NCBI GenBank assembly: GCA_934096605.1
Contig: CAKOMI010000019.1
Span: 1-25,692 of the forward strand
Length of the DNA: 25,692 nt
DNA from: an uncultured Bacilli bacterium
GTDB taxonomy: Bacteria > Bacillota_I > Bacilli_A > RF39 > UBA660
Direction of reading: 5' to 3'
Program-made: the position numbers and the translations under genes
Part shown: positions 1 through 7,990 of the stretch, piece after piece
Layout of the letters: the number at the start of each line of letters is the position of its first letter
How positions within the stretch are numbered: the stretch's first letter is position 1
The notes under the pieces: generated by a model
What the model saw: only the letters and a program-made list of their open reading frames with translations
What the model was told of the DNA's origin: nothing
Databases searched by the model: none

Positions 1-1393
1 GTAAAAATGGACTTAATTCACTAGCGCATACTAAGACACTTGTAAGTAAATTATAAAGTACGGTTTCTAATCTATCCCTTTTTGTCTCATCCTTAGCAAG
101 AACCCAAGGCATCGTATCATCAACATATTTATTTGATTTTCTAAGTACATCAAATATTGCATCAATCGCGTTACCAATTTCTAACTTTTCCATGTACTTA
201 TCAACATTTAAAGGTAAATCTTTTATTGCTTTAATAAAATCTTCATCTAACCCTTCATAAACATGCTTATTGTTAACAGTGCCATCAAAATACTTATTAG
301 CCATAGATATAGTTCTATTTACCAAATTTCCTAAAATATTTGCTAAATCACTATTGATTCTTTCAATGATAAGCTCATAACTAATTGTGCCATCATTTTG
401 AAAAGGAATTTCATGCAACACATAATAACGGATCGCATCTACCCCAAACAATTTAACTAAATCATCAGCATACATTATATTTCCTTTACTCTTACTCATT
501 TTATCATTTCCCATTAAAAGCCATGGATGACCAAAAACCTGTTTTGGCAAAGGTAAATCAAGTGCCATTAAAATAATAGGCCAATAAATAGTATGAAAAC
601 GAATAATGTCCTTACCAATTAAATGTAAATCACAAGGCCACCATTTTTTAAAGTTCTCATCACCACCATCTACATCATAACCAATATTCGTAATATAATT
701 TGTTAAAGCATCAATCCAAACATATATAACATGTTTATCATTGAAAGGTACACGTATACCCCAGTCAAATGTTGTTCTTGATACACATAAATCCTGTAAA
801 CCTGGTTTCAAAAAGTTATTTAACATTTCATTTTTTCTAGCTTCTGGCTGAATAAATTTAGGATTACTTTCAATATAAGAAATCAATTTATCTTGATACT
901 TACTCATTTTAAAGAAATAAGCTTCCTCACTTCTCTTAGTAACCTCTCTACCACAATCAGGACATTTGCCATCAATAAGTTGAGACTCAGTCCAAAAAGA
1001 TTCACAAGGCGTACAATATAATCCTTCATACTTATCTAAATAAATATCACCTTGATTATATAATTTTTCAAAAATTCTTCCTACTACCTCTTCATGATGC
1101 TTATCAGTTGTTCTAACAAACTTATCATATGTAGTATTCATAATATCCCATATACTTTTTATTTCCCGGGAAATATTATCAACATATTCTTGTGGTGATA
1201 TATTTGCATCTTTAGCCTTTTGTTCAATTTTTTCACCATGTTCATCAGTACCAGTTTGAAAATAAACATCAAAACCTCTTAACCTTTTATGTCTAGCAAT
1301 CGCATCTGCCAAAACAATTTCATAAGTATTACCAATATGTGGTTTTGCTGAAGCATAAGCAATAGCCGTGGTTATATAATATTTTTCTTTCAC
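1..1393 (-). CDS. metS: Methionyl-tRNA synthetase, N-terminal part (3' end outside window)
   Basis: This enzyme charges tRNA(Met) with methionine in the cytoplasm. The first 464 residues are visible and the C-terminal part lies beyond the left edge. The class I signatures are present: HIGN at residues 19-22 and KMSKS at 298-302. Between them is a zinc-knuckle insertion with two Cys pairs, CTPC near residue 126 and CPDC near 144. The start is GTG at 1393; its G is shared with the TAG stop of the upstream Nudix gene (TAGTG), so the two are translationally coupled. The T-box leader at 1917-2118 very likely controls both genes. A Noc-type palindrome lies inside the coding sequence at 1161-1174, reading N-I-S-R-E-I. 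Identification is firm from the motifs; the symbol follows Bacillus usage (metG elsewhere). Confidence 0.96.
   Translation of the reverse strand, partial: MKEKYYITTAIAYASAKPHIGNTYEIVLADAIARHKRLRGFDVYFQTGTDEHGEKIEQKAKDANISPQEYVDNISREIKSIWDIMNTTYDKFVRTTDKHHEEVVGRIFEKLYNQGDIYLDKYEGLYCTPCESFWTESQLIDGKCPDCGREVTKRSEEAYFFKMSKYQDKLISYIESNPKFIQPEARKNEMLNNFLKPGLQDLCVSRTTFDWGIRVPFNDKHVIYVWIDALTNYITNIGYDVDGGDENFKKWWPCDLHLIGKDIIRFHTIYWPIILMALDLPLPKQVFGHPWLLMGNDKMSKSKGNIMYADDLVKLFGVDAIRYYVLHEIPFQNDGTISYELIIERINSDLANILGNLVNRTISMANKYFDGTVNNKHVYEGLDEDFIKAIKDLPLNVDKYMEKLEIGNAIDAIFDVLRKSNKYVDDTMPWVLAKDETKRDRLETVLYNLLTSVLVCASELSPFL
1161..1174. promoter_or_regulatory. Noc-binding-site-like palindrome (NBS 1), inside metS
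   Basis: ATTTCCCGGGAAAT is seen exactly, flanked by T and A to give the 16-bp form. This is the published consensus for the nucleoid-occlusion protein Noc of Bacillus. It lies within the metS coding frame. Confidence 0.8.
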
Positions 1394-1881
1394 TATAATT
1401 CCTTCTTTCTTTTTAAATATTCAAAACTTTCATTTTCTCTGTACACACAGTTATCTAAATAATTACTAATTATCTTTTTAGATGGATCACATAAATTTAT
1501 AGGTAAAGATTCTAAGGGATAAAACTTATAATCAACTTGTTCCAAAGTATCACCTAAATCAATTTGTCCTTCATAAGAACGAGCCAAAAAGCCAAAAGTA
1601 ACAAAATGATCATACTCATTAATATCATCCGCTACACTAACAAGCACCAAACTATCTTTATCAATATCCAAATTTGTTTCCTGTTTTACTTTTCTAACGG
1701 CCGCCTCTTTTAAAGTTTCACCATACTTAACCTTACCTGCTGGCAATGTCCAAGTTCCCTCAAGATGCATATTACTTAAAGCCTTTTCTGGTTCACTATT
1801 TCTAAGTAATAGCAAGACCTCACCTAATTCATTTAAAATAATTACGCCTAATCCAACACCAGGCATATTTCTCTTTTCCAT
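1393..1881 (-). CDS. Nudix-family protein with degenerate Nudix box
   Basis: This 162-residue protein has the Nudix fold signature. Nudix enzymes hydrolyse nucleoside diphosphates linked to another moiety, using metal-binding Glu residues in the motif Gx5Ex7REUxEExGU. Here the box is at residues 49-70: G49, E55, R63 and E68 are present, but the Glu after R63 is K64, the first Glu of the EE pair is Q67, and the Gly is N70. Catalysis may therefore be reduced, altered or lost. It is the first gene behind a methionine-type T-box and overlaps the metS start by 1 nt, so it is co-expressed with methionyl-tRNA synthetase. The start is ATG with GGGGTGG just upstream. The substrate cannot be told from the sequence. 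Confidence 0.85.
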   Translation of the reverse strand: MEKRNMPGVGLGVIILNELGEVLLLLRNSEPEKALSNMHLEGTWTLPAGKVKYGETLKEAAVRKVKQETNLDIDKDSLVLVSVADDINEYDHFVTFGFLARSYEGQIDLGDTLEQVDYKFYPLESLPINLCDPSKKIISNYLDNCVYRENESFEYLKRKKEL

Positions 1882-1899
1882 TTTCCACCCCTTTCAATT

Positions 1900-1913
1900 A
1901 TTTCCCGGGAAAT
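1900..1913. promoter_or_regulatory. Noc-binding-site-like palindrome (NBS 2)
   Basis: An exact ATTTCCCGGGAAAT lies within a longer perfect 20-bp palindrome at 1897-1916. It sits between the T-run of the T-box leader and the Nudix start codon. There is no T-run of its own on the downstream minus-strand side, so it is not a terminator. Confidence 0.8.
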
Positions 1914-1916
1914 AAT

Positions 1917-2118
1917 CAAATAAAAAAAGCCATAAACTAAAGGACGAGATAACCCGTGGTACCACCTTAATTCATGACTATTCATGCACTTTCATCTTTT
2001 AACGCAAGAAAACGTTTCAATTCCAGACCCATATTCTATATTAACTATTTACCTATTTGCACCAACCATAGGCTCTCTTAAAAACATCTAATATATACTC
2101 TTTCCTTCATCACTGAAT
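1917..2118 (-). ncRNA. T-box riboswitch leader, methionine type
   Basis: The minus strand carries the T-box core AAGGTGGTACCACG at 1968-1955, the tRNA-acceptor-pairing antiterminator element of Gram-positive aminoacyl-tRNA-synthetase leaders. Upstream are typical Stem I elements (AGAGAGCC near 2078 and GGTTGGTGCAAATAGG after it). The likely specifier codon is ATG (Met) at 2032-2030, in the context AATATGGGTCTGGA, which agrees with the metS gene downstream. A T-run after GGC at about 1928-1922 marks the terminator; I did not fully resolve its stem. Uncharged tRNA(Met) should stabilise the antiterminator and switch on the Nudix-metS operon. Confidence 0.9.
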
Positions 2119-2124
2119 AAAACA

Positions 2125-2152
2125 ATTCTATCATAAATTTAAAGAATGTCAA
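2125..2152 (-). promoter_or_regulatory. Promoter of the T-box/Nudix/metS operon
   Basis: The minus strand shows TTGACA (2152-2147), a 16-bp spacer and TAGAAT (2130-2125) preceded by TGA, a sigma-A type promoter. The -35 lies inside the last codons of spoVT, so the two transcription units are packed without a gap. Confidence 0.65.
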
Positions 2153-2648
2153 TTTTATTTACTAAAAGTTTCTTTAAAAAAACAACAAATTTCTTTTCTA
2201 AATCACTTATCCTATTATCACTTTCTATTAAAATAACACCTAAAGCATCTGATGAAGATAATACCGTATCAACAAAATAGTATTTTGATTCCCCACTCCA
2301 AATAATTTCTTTATTATCACTATAATAACATTCTCTACTCTCTAATAACCTTTCTAATACCTTAGGTATTCTTTTTTCTAACAACTCACCATTATAACTC
2401 GCTATTACCTTTTCTCTATCACATATTATAATTTTATAATTAATACACTCATATGCATAATATACTAAAGTTTTAGCAAGTTCATCAAAATTTAGTAAAA
2501 GCGAAACTTTCTTTAAACAAATATTATCATTATCAATCATTATTTCTAAATTTTCACCATCTTTAATTCCTAAACTTTTTCTAATTTCTTTAGGAATAAC
2601 GACTCTCCCAAGTTCATCAATTTTTCTTATCATGCCAATGTTTTTCAC
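2139..2648 (-). CDS. spoVT: SpoVT-type AbrB-domain transcriptional regulator
   Basis: The N-terminal 50 residues are a SpoVT/AbrB swapped-hairpin DNA-binding domain (MKNIGMIRKIDELGRVVIPK, which closely matches Bacillus SpoVT). The remaining residues resemble SpoVT's GAF-like sensor domain, and the length of 169 aa is close to the usual 178. In Bacillus it tunes late sporulation genes. The ORF can be extended to a GTG at 2660, but that codon overlaps the ribosome-binding site. GTG at 2648 has GGAG 11 nt upstream and aligns with family N-termini, so it is preferred. It follows mfd, the order seen in Bacillus. A hairpin in the leader contains the ribosome-binding site. Confidence 0.88.
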   Translation of the reverse strand: MKNIGMIRKIDELGRVVIPKEIRKSLGIKDGENLEIMIDNDNICLKKVSLLLNFDELAKTLVYYAYECINYKIIICDREKVIASYNGELLEKRIPKVLERLLESRECYYSDNKEIIWSGESKYYFVDTVLSSSDALGVILIESDNRISDLEKKFVVFLKKLLVNKIDIL

Positions 2649-2686
2649 AAAAAAATTCACTCCAATCTAAAACTTAGTTTGGAGTG
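2649..2686 (-). terminator. Terminator-like hairpin between mfd and spoVT that contains the spoVT ribosome-binding site
   Basis: On the minus strand CACTCCAA pairs with TTGGAGTG (2686-2658), continued past one A/A mismatch by CTAA/TTAG with a 3-nt loop. It is followed by AATTTTTTT. This has the form of an intrinsic terminator for mfd, but its 3' arm includes the GGAG used by spoVT, so it could also limit spoVT translation. Confidence 0.65.
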
Positions 2687-2697
2687 TTTCTATTATT

Positions 2698-5600
2698 TTA
2701 TACTATTACATCGCTAGTTATTAATTCCATTAATTTAACAACATCATATATAAAATGTTTCTTTTGATTAACTATATTTAAAGATATATTAATTTCTTTA
2801 TTTACATATTGTAAAGTAAAATTTGGATTAATGTTATATGCTTCTAAAAATAACTTATCTCCCTTTATTTTATTTGAAATACTCTCTGGTAAAGTTATCT
2901 TAATCATACGATCACTTTGATATACTTTAGTTATATTTAACTTAATAGCTAATTTCTCAAACCATTCTTCATACATATATATTTCCATTTCTGGTGTTAT
3001 ATCACCAAATCTATCTTTTAATTGTTCTTTAATACTAACTAATTTATCATAACTATCAATCTCATTAATTAACTTATGTATTTCAATTTTAACTGATTCA
3101 TCTGATACATAATTGTCATCAATATGTGTTTCAACTTTTAATAAAGCATCATGTGCTTCATCTTCTATTACCTTTTCCCCTTTTAATTTCTTCATTTCTT
3201 CTTCAATCATTTTCATGTATAAACTAATACCAACTGTATCAACAAATCCTGCCTGCTCACTACCAAGTAAATCTCCTGCTCCTCTTATAGATAAATCTCG
3301 CATAGCGATTTTATAGCCACTTCCAAGTTCCGTAAAATCTCTTATTGCTTGTAATCTTTTTACAGCCACATCATTAAGCATTTTGCCTTGATCATATAAC
3401 AAATAAGCATACGCAATTCGTTCACTACGACCAACACGGCCTCGTAATTGATAAAGTTGACTTAAACCAAAACGATCAGCATCATATATAATAAGGGTAT
3501 TAGCATTTGGTATATCAATGCCTGTTTCAATTATAGTGGTACTAACTAAAATATCAAAATCATGGTTAATAAAAGAATCCATTATATCATCAAGTTCTGT
3601 TTTAGTCATTCTTCCATGCGCAAATCTTATTCTTGCTTCTGGTACTATTTTACTAAGATGATGCATCATATCATCAATCGTATCAACTCGGTTATATAAA
3701 ACAAACACTTGCCCATTCCTAGAAAGTTCTTTATATATAGCGTCTTTTACGATAACATCACTTTCTTTAATAACATAAGTCTGAATTGGTGATCTATTTA
3801 TTGGGGGTGTATCAATTATCGATAAATCCCTGAGTCCTGATAAACTCATCTTTAAAGTTCTAGGAATAGGTGTAGCCGATAAAGTAAGAACATTAACATC
3901 TGCTTTTAATTTTTTGATTTTTTCCTTATGTGTTACCCCAAATCTCTGCTCCTCATCAATAACAAGCAACCCCAAACTTTTTGGCTTTATTTCATCACTT
4001 AATAATCTATGTGTACCAAATAAAATATCAATCTTTCCATTTTTAAAATCTTCTATTATTTTATCTGCTTCTTTTTTCGTAGTAAAACGATTAAATAAAC
4101 GAATTTCTACTGGATATTCCTTGAATCTTTCTAATGCTGAAGCATATTGTTGTTTAGATAAAATAGTTGTTGGACAAAGATACATTACTTGCTTATTATT
4201 ACAAACAGTTTTAAACATACCTCTAAAAGCAACTTCCGTTTTTCCAAATCCAACATCACCACATAAAAGTCTATCCATAGGAATTACAGAATCCAAATCA
4301 TGATTAATATCATTAATAGCTCGTGCTTGATCTCTTGTAAGTGTATAAACAAATTGTGAACCAAAAATATCTTCCTCGGGATAATCTTTATAAGCCTCGC
4401 CTTTAACACTATTTCTTTTAGCGTAAAGTTTGATTAATTCACCAGAAATATCTTTTATCTTCTTTTGAACCTCTCTTTTCTTTCGTTCCCAATTAGTAGA
4501 CCCAAGCTTATTTATCTGTGGTTTCATCCCATCTTTATCACTATATTTATATATTGAAGAAATTTTTTCCACCGGAATATATACCTTATCATTACCAAAA
4601 TATGATATTTGTAAAAAATCCTTCTTTAATCCTTGTACTTTTAATGTTACAACACCAGCATAAATACCTATCCCGTGTGCCCTATGAACAACATAATCAC
4701 CTATTTCTAAAGCATCAAGAGCCCGAACACGTTGCCCAATATGTAAGTTGTTTTTATATTTAATTTCTTTTTTTACTTCTTCAACATCATAAGGACTAAT
4801 ATATATATAACTATTCCATTTAAAGCCTTTAAATAGATCACCTTCTATAATATTAACAGCTACATTTTTTAATACATTATCACGTACTACATTAGCTGTT
4901 GGAAATAAATGTTTAATATCTTCTATCTGTCGCCTTGTTTTCAAAACAAAAACAATCGTATTATTTTTAATTAACTGAGTATTAACAAACTTTTGTAATA
5001 AATCATAATCACCCTTAAAATTAGTAATTTCACTAGTGTGATAATGAACAACATTCTTACTATTATCGGTATCAATCGTATTAATATATATTTTTTCAGC
5101 CGGTTTTATTTCATCAAAACTATAAAAGTGTTTTTGATAACTATTTCCTTGTTCCTCATCATAAGCCCTACTTTCAACGAGTAACTTTTCATACATAGCA
5201 TTTATTTGTGAATAATCAAAATAAATTGTCTTAGCCTCAGGCATATAATCTAGTAAAGAATTATACTCATCAGTTTGAGCAAGGGTAATTGGTAAACATG
5301 ATATAGACTCTATCTCAGCAGTTGTTCTTTGTGTTTCTGGATCAAAATAACGTATTGATTCAATTACATCACCAAAAAACTCAATTCTAATTGGATTATC
5401 CTCTTGTGTTAAAAATATATCAAGAACAAACCCACGTACAGCATATTCACCAGTTGATGTAACCATTGAATCTCTTTCATAGCCCATCATATCAAACTTA
5501 GCAACCAAACTATCCCTAGATATTTGCATATTTTTAGTTAATTTGACTTTCAAAGTATCTTGAACACCTTTAGGTGGTAATAATTTCAAATACCCCATCA

Positions 5601-5907
5601 AATTAGTAATTACAATTACGGGTCCTTCATTTATTTTTTCTAAAGTTTCTAGTCTTTTTAACTTTAACTCTGGCGAAACCGATAATGAAGCGGCTGTAAA
5701 AAAGTCATCCATTAAAAATAAATAAGCTTCATTAGTATAAGCATTTATTACTTGATAAAATTTATTCGCGTCATATAAAGATCCCATAACAACTAATACA
5801 GATTTTTTACTTTTCCTAAAACATTCTAAAACGTAAAAAGCCGTTAACTCTTCAGTTAACCCATCTATTACTAAACCATCATCAAATTTAAAATCATTGA
5901 AATTCAT
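2698..5907 (-). CDS. mfd: Transcription-repair coupling factor Mfd
   Basis: Mfd is a DNA translocase that removes RNA polymerase stalled at DNA damage and recruits UvrA. In order it has a UvrB-like N-terminal region, the RNA-polymerase-interacting segment (HRAHGIGIYAG near residue 402), and a RecG-type SF2 motor with Walker A GDVGFGKT near 549, DEEQRFG near 650, SATPIPRTL and QLRGRVGRS near 819, then a C-terminal autoinhibitory domain. At 1069 aa it is about 100 residues shorter than the Bacillus protein. Upstream in-frame ATGs extend to 5955 but overlap pth. ATG at 5907, 4 nt after the pth stop with GGAAG upstream, matches family N-termini better. It is co-transcribed with pth. Confidence 0.96.
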   Translation of the reverse strand: MNFNDFKFDDGLVIDGLTEELTAFYVLECFRKSKKSVLVVMGSLYDANKFYQVINAYTNEAYLFLMDDFFTAASLSVSPELKLKRLETLEKINEGPVIVITNLMGYLKLLPPKGVQDTLKVKLTKNMQISRDSLVAKFDMMGYERDSMVTSTGEYAVRGFVLDIFLTQEDNPIRIEFFGDVIESIRYFDPETQRTTAEIESISCLPITLAQTDEYNSLLDYMPEAKTIYFDYSQINAMYEKLLVESRAYDEEQGNSYQKHFYSFDEIKPAEKIYINTIDTDNSKNVVHYHTSEITNFKGDYDLLQKFVNTQLIKNNTIVFVLKTRRQIEDIKHLFPTANVVRDNVLKNVAVNIIEGDLFKGFKWNSYIYISPYDVEEVKKEIKYKNNLHIGQRVRALDALEIGDYVVHRAHGIGIYAGVVTLKVQGLKKDFLQISYFGNDKVYIPVEKISSIYKYSDKDGMKPQINKLGSTNWERKKREVQKKIKDISGELIKLYAKRNSVKGEAYKDYPEEDIFGSQFVYTLTRDQARAINDINHDLDSVIPMDRLLCGDVGFGKTEVAFRGMFKTVCNNKQVMYLCPTTILSKQQYASALERFKEYPVEIRLFNRFTTKKEADKIIEDFKNGKIDILFGTHRLLSDEIKPKSLGLLVIDEEQRFGVTHKEKIKKLKADVNVLTLSATPIPRTLKMSLSGLRDLSIIDTPPINRSPIQTYVIKESDVIVKDAIYKELSRNGQVFVLYNRVDTIDDMMHHLSKIVPEARIRFAHGRMTKTELDDIMDSFINHDFDILVSTTIIETGIDIPNANTLIIYDADRFGLSQLYQLRGRVGRSERIAYAYLLYDQGKMLNDVAVKRLQAIRDFTELGSGYKIAMRDLSIRGAGDLLGSEQAGFVDTVGISLYMKMIEEEMKKLKGEKVIEDEAHDALLKVETHIDDNYVSDESVKIEIHKLINEIDSYDKLVSIKEQLKDRFGDITPEMEIYMYEEWFEKLAIKLNITKVYQSDRMIKITLPESISNKIKGDKLFLEAYNINPNFTLQYVNKEINISLNIVNQKKHFIYDVVKLMELITSDVIV

Positions 5908-5911
5908 ACAA

Positions 5912-6466
5912 TCACATTCTTCCATTAAACTTACCCATTGTATCATTAATGCCATTATAGATAAAATTTAAAATTATCTCTCTATAAAGTTCACACTTAT
6001 CATAAAAAACACTTAATTCTTTCTTAGAAAAAGTCCCTAACACATAATCTTTAGTATCAACAGATTTATCATGTGCTATCCCTATTTTTAATCGTGCAAA
6101 CTTTTGGGTATTTAAAGAAGCAATGATTGACTTAATACCATTATGTCCACCACTTGAACTATCAAACTTACATTTAAAATGATTAAATGGCAAGTCTAAA
6201 TCATCATGTACAACTAAAATATCTTCTGGTTTTATTTTATAATAATTAACAACCTTTATAACAGAATTACCACTAAGATTCATATAAGTAGTTGGTTTTA
6301 TAAAAATTACATCTTCACTATTTATTTTCTTCCTACATAAATATGCTTGAAACTTTTTCTCTAATTTAAAATCCAAATTCATTGTATCTAAAACCATGAA
6401 CCCGACATTATGTCTTGTATTCTCATATTCTTTTCCAATATTACCCAAACCAACGATTAATTTCAT
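5912..6466 (-). CDS. pth: Peptidyl-tRNA hydrolase
   Basis: Pth releases tRNA from prematurely dropped peptidyl-tRNA and is essential for tRNA recycling. The 184-residue length is typical. Active-site residues seen are N9 (GLGNIG), H19 (TRHNVGF), N63 (TYMNLSG), D88 (VVHDDLDLP) and N109 (GGHNG). The ATG at 6466 has a strong GGAGGTAAGTA upstream. A Noc-type palindrome lies immediately upstream, between this gene and the preceding methyltransferase gene. The pth-mfd-spoVT order matches Bacillus, where pth is also called spoVC. Confidence 0.97.
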   Translation of the reverse strand: MKLIVGLGNIGKEYENTRHNVGFMVLDTMNLDFKLEKKFQAYLCRKKINSEDVIFIKPTTYMNLSGNSVIKVVNYYKIKPEDILVVHDDLDLPFNHFKCKFDSSSGGHNGIKSIIASLNTQKFARLKIGIAHDKSVDTKDYVLGTFSKKELSVFYDKCELYREIILNFIYNGINDTMGKFNGRM

Positions 6467-6487
6467 TACTTACCTCCACCACAAATT

Positions 6488-6501
6488 ATTTCCCGGGAAA
6501 T
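6488..6501. promoter_or_regulatory. Noc-binding-site-like palindrome (NBS 3), upstream of pth
   Basis: An exact ATTTCCCGGGAAAT is embedded in a 20-bp perfect palindrome (6485-6504) in the 41-bp gap between pth and the upstream methyltransferase gene. Confidence 0.8.
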
Positions 6502-6507
6502 AATTTT

Positions 6508-7218
6508 CTACTTTTTAAATATATTTTGATACGTATCTAGTCCATCAATACATATTTCATTCATCACTTTACACCCAAAATTACTCTTTTTAACTAAATA
6601 GACCAATACTAAAATTGGCTTTCTTCCCTCTTTAGACGTTATAAATTGCATTTTTTTTATATGAAAGCCATACTCATTTGCGTACAAAATAATCTCTTCA
6701 ATTCTCTCTGGTATATGTACTAAATAAAACTTTCCCTTATTATTTAATAAAAAATTAGCCATTGCCATTAATTCTTTTAAATTGATTTTTATTTCATGTC
6801 TAGCAATTCCCTTAACTAATTCATCATTTATAAATTGTTCATTATGATATTTAAAATATGGCGGATTAGCTAAAACAACATCAAAATTATTTCCCGGGAA
6901 ATAATTTTTTAAATTTAAAACATTATCATTAAGAATTGTTATATGTTTTTCCATTTTATTATATAAAACCGAATCACTCGCTAACTCAGCTATTTCTTTT
7001 TGTATTTCAACACCATAAATATCTTTTTGATATTTTTGATAAAGCAAAATAGGAATCACTGCATTACCAGTACATAAATCAATTATGTTATTATCGCTTT
7101 TTTTTATTTCTGCAAACTCTGCTAATAAAACCGAATCAATGGAAAATTTAAAACCTTCTTCAAATTGATAAACTTTTAAATTTGGATAATCATATAACCA
7201 ATTAAGAACTTTTTTCAT
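6508..7218 (-). CDS. YabB/TrmN6-like SAM-dependent N6-adenine methyltransferase
   Basis: A class I methyltransferase of 236 aa. The SAM-binding motif is DLCTGNAVIP at residues 47-56, and the target-base motif NPPY, typical of amino-group (adenine N6) methylases, is at 118-121. Size and position after ricT match Bacillus YabB, a homologue of the tRNA1(Val) A37 methylase TrmN6; the exact substrate is inferred. It overlaps the ricT 3' end by 17 nt, so the two are coupled. A Noc-type palindrome lies inside it and encodes Y-F-P-G-N-N (106-111), just ahead of the NPPY motif. The replication regulator gene yabA, found between ricT and yabB in Bacillus, is absent. Confidence 0.88.
   Translation of the reverse strand: MKKVLNWLYDYPNLKVYQFEEGFKFSIDSVLLAEFAEIKKSDNNIIDLCTGNAVIPILLYQKYQKDIYGVEIQKEIAELASDSVLYNKMEKHITILNDNVLNLKNYFPGNNFDVVLANPPYFKYHNEQFINDELVKGIARHEIKINLKELMAMANFLLNNKGKFYLVHIPERIEEIILYANEYGFHIKKMQFITSKEGRKPILVLVYLVKKSNFGCKVMNEICIDGLDTYQNIFKK
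6889..6902. promoter_or_regulatory. Noc-binding-site-like palindrome (NBS 4), inside the yabB-like gene
   Basis: An exact ATTTCCCGGGAAAT lies in a 20-bp perfect palindrome (6886-6905), within coding sequence in a different reading frame from NBS 1 and NBS 5. Confidence 0.8.
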
Positions 7219-7990
7219 CTAAATAAATTTCCTTTAACTCTTCATTTATTAATACTTTATAACGTCTATTTAAAATATCAATACTAATAACATTCCCAGA
7301 GCCGTACTTAGTTTCTACATTATCCCCGACACTTGGCATACCCTTCATACAACACTGGTATTCCTTATCTTCATATTGTAAACAACATAAAAGTCTACCA
7401 CATACACCATTTATTTTAGAAGGATTTAAAGCTAAATTTTGATTTTTGGCCATTGTCATTGAAACAGATTCAAGTCTATTCAAAAAAGATGCACAACAAA
7501 GAGTTCTACCACAAACACCAATTCCTCCAACTTGCTCTGCTTTATCACGAGCCCCAACTTGTCTTAATTCAATCCTTGTATGATATACATTTGCTATTTT
7601 TTTAGCAAGTTCTCTGAAATCAACTCTATTATCAGCATAAAAATTAAATAATAACTGCTTTCTATCAAAAGTAAAACTTGCATCAATAAAGTTCATTTGT
7701 AATTCTAGTTCTTTACTAAAATTTTTTGCATCACGTAAAGCAAGTTCAGCATCACGTAAGTTAGTTAAATACTGCTCATAATCTTTTTTTGTAGCAATTC
7801 TAACAATTAACCTTAAACTTTCAGTATCAATGTTAACTTGTTCTAAATCTATTTTTTTTACAACCCTACCAAATTGTAAACCTTTTTCTGTCTCTACAAT
7901 AACTGTAACTCGATCAGGAATTCTTAACTTTTGCCCATTAAAATAATAGATTTTACCTTTATCCTTAAAAGTAACGCCATAAACGTTCAT
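7202..7990 (-). CDS. ricT: RicT/YaaT, PSP1-domain protein
   Basis: A 262-residue PSP1-family protein. In Bacillus RicT (YaaT) forms the Ric (Y) complex with RicA and RicF, carries Fe-S clusters, and promotes mRNA maturation by RNase Y as well as competence, biofilm and sporulation. The conserved cysteine clusters CGRTLCC and CGRLLCC are visible in the second half, followed by a further CC pair (YQCCMKGMP). The ATG at 7990 directly abuts the holB stop (TAAATG), and its ribosome-binding site GGAAG lies inside holB, so the two are translationally coupled. The 3' end overlaps the yabB-like gene. Confidence 0.93.
   Translation of the reverse strand: MNVYGVTFKDKGKIYYFNGQKLRIPDRVTVIVETEKGLQFGRVVKKIDLEQVNIDTESLRLIVRIATKKDYEQYLTNLRDAELALRDAKNFSKELELQMNFIDASFTFDRKQLLFNFYADNRVDFRELAKKIANVYHTRIELRQVGARDKAEQVGGIGVCGRTLCCASFLNRLESVSMTMAKNQNLALNPSKINGVCGRLLCCLQYEDKEYQCCMKGMPSVGDNVETKYGSGNVISIDILNRRYKVLINEELKEIYLDEKSS

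Noticed and set aside
3113..4763. Plus-strand open frames opposite mfd (3113-3316, 3914-4303, 4518-4763)
   Set aside because: They are antisense to well-conserved mfd motifs, have no ribosome-binding sites and encode no recognisable proteins.
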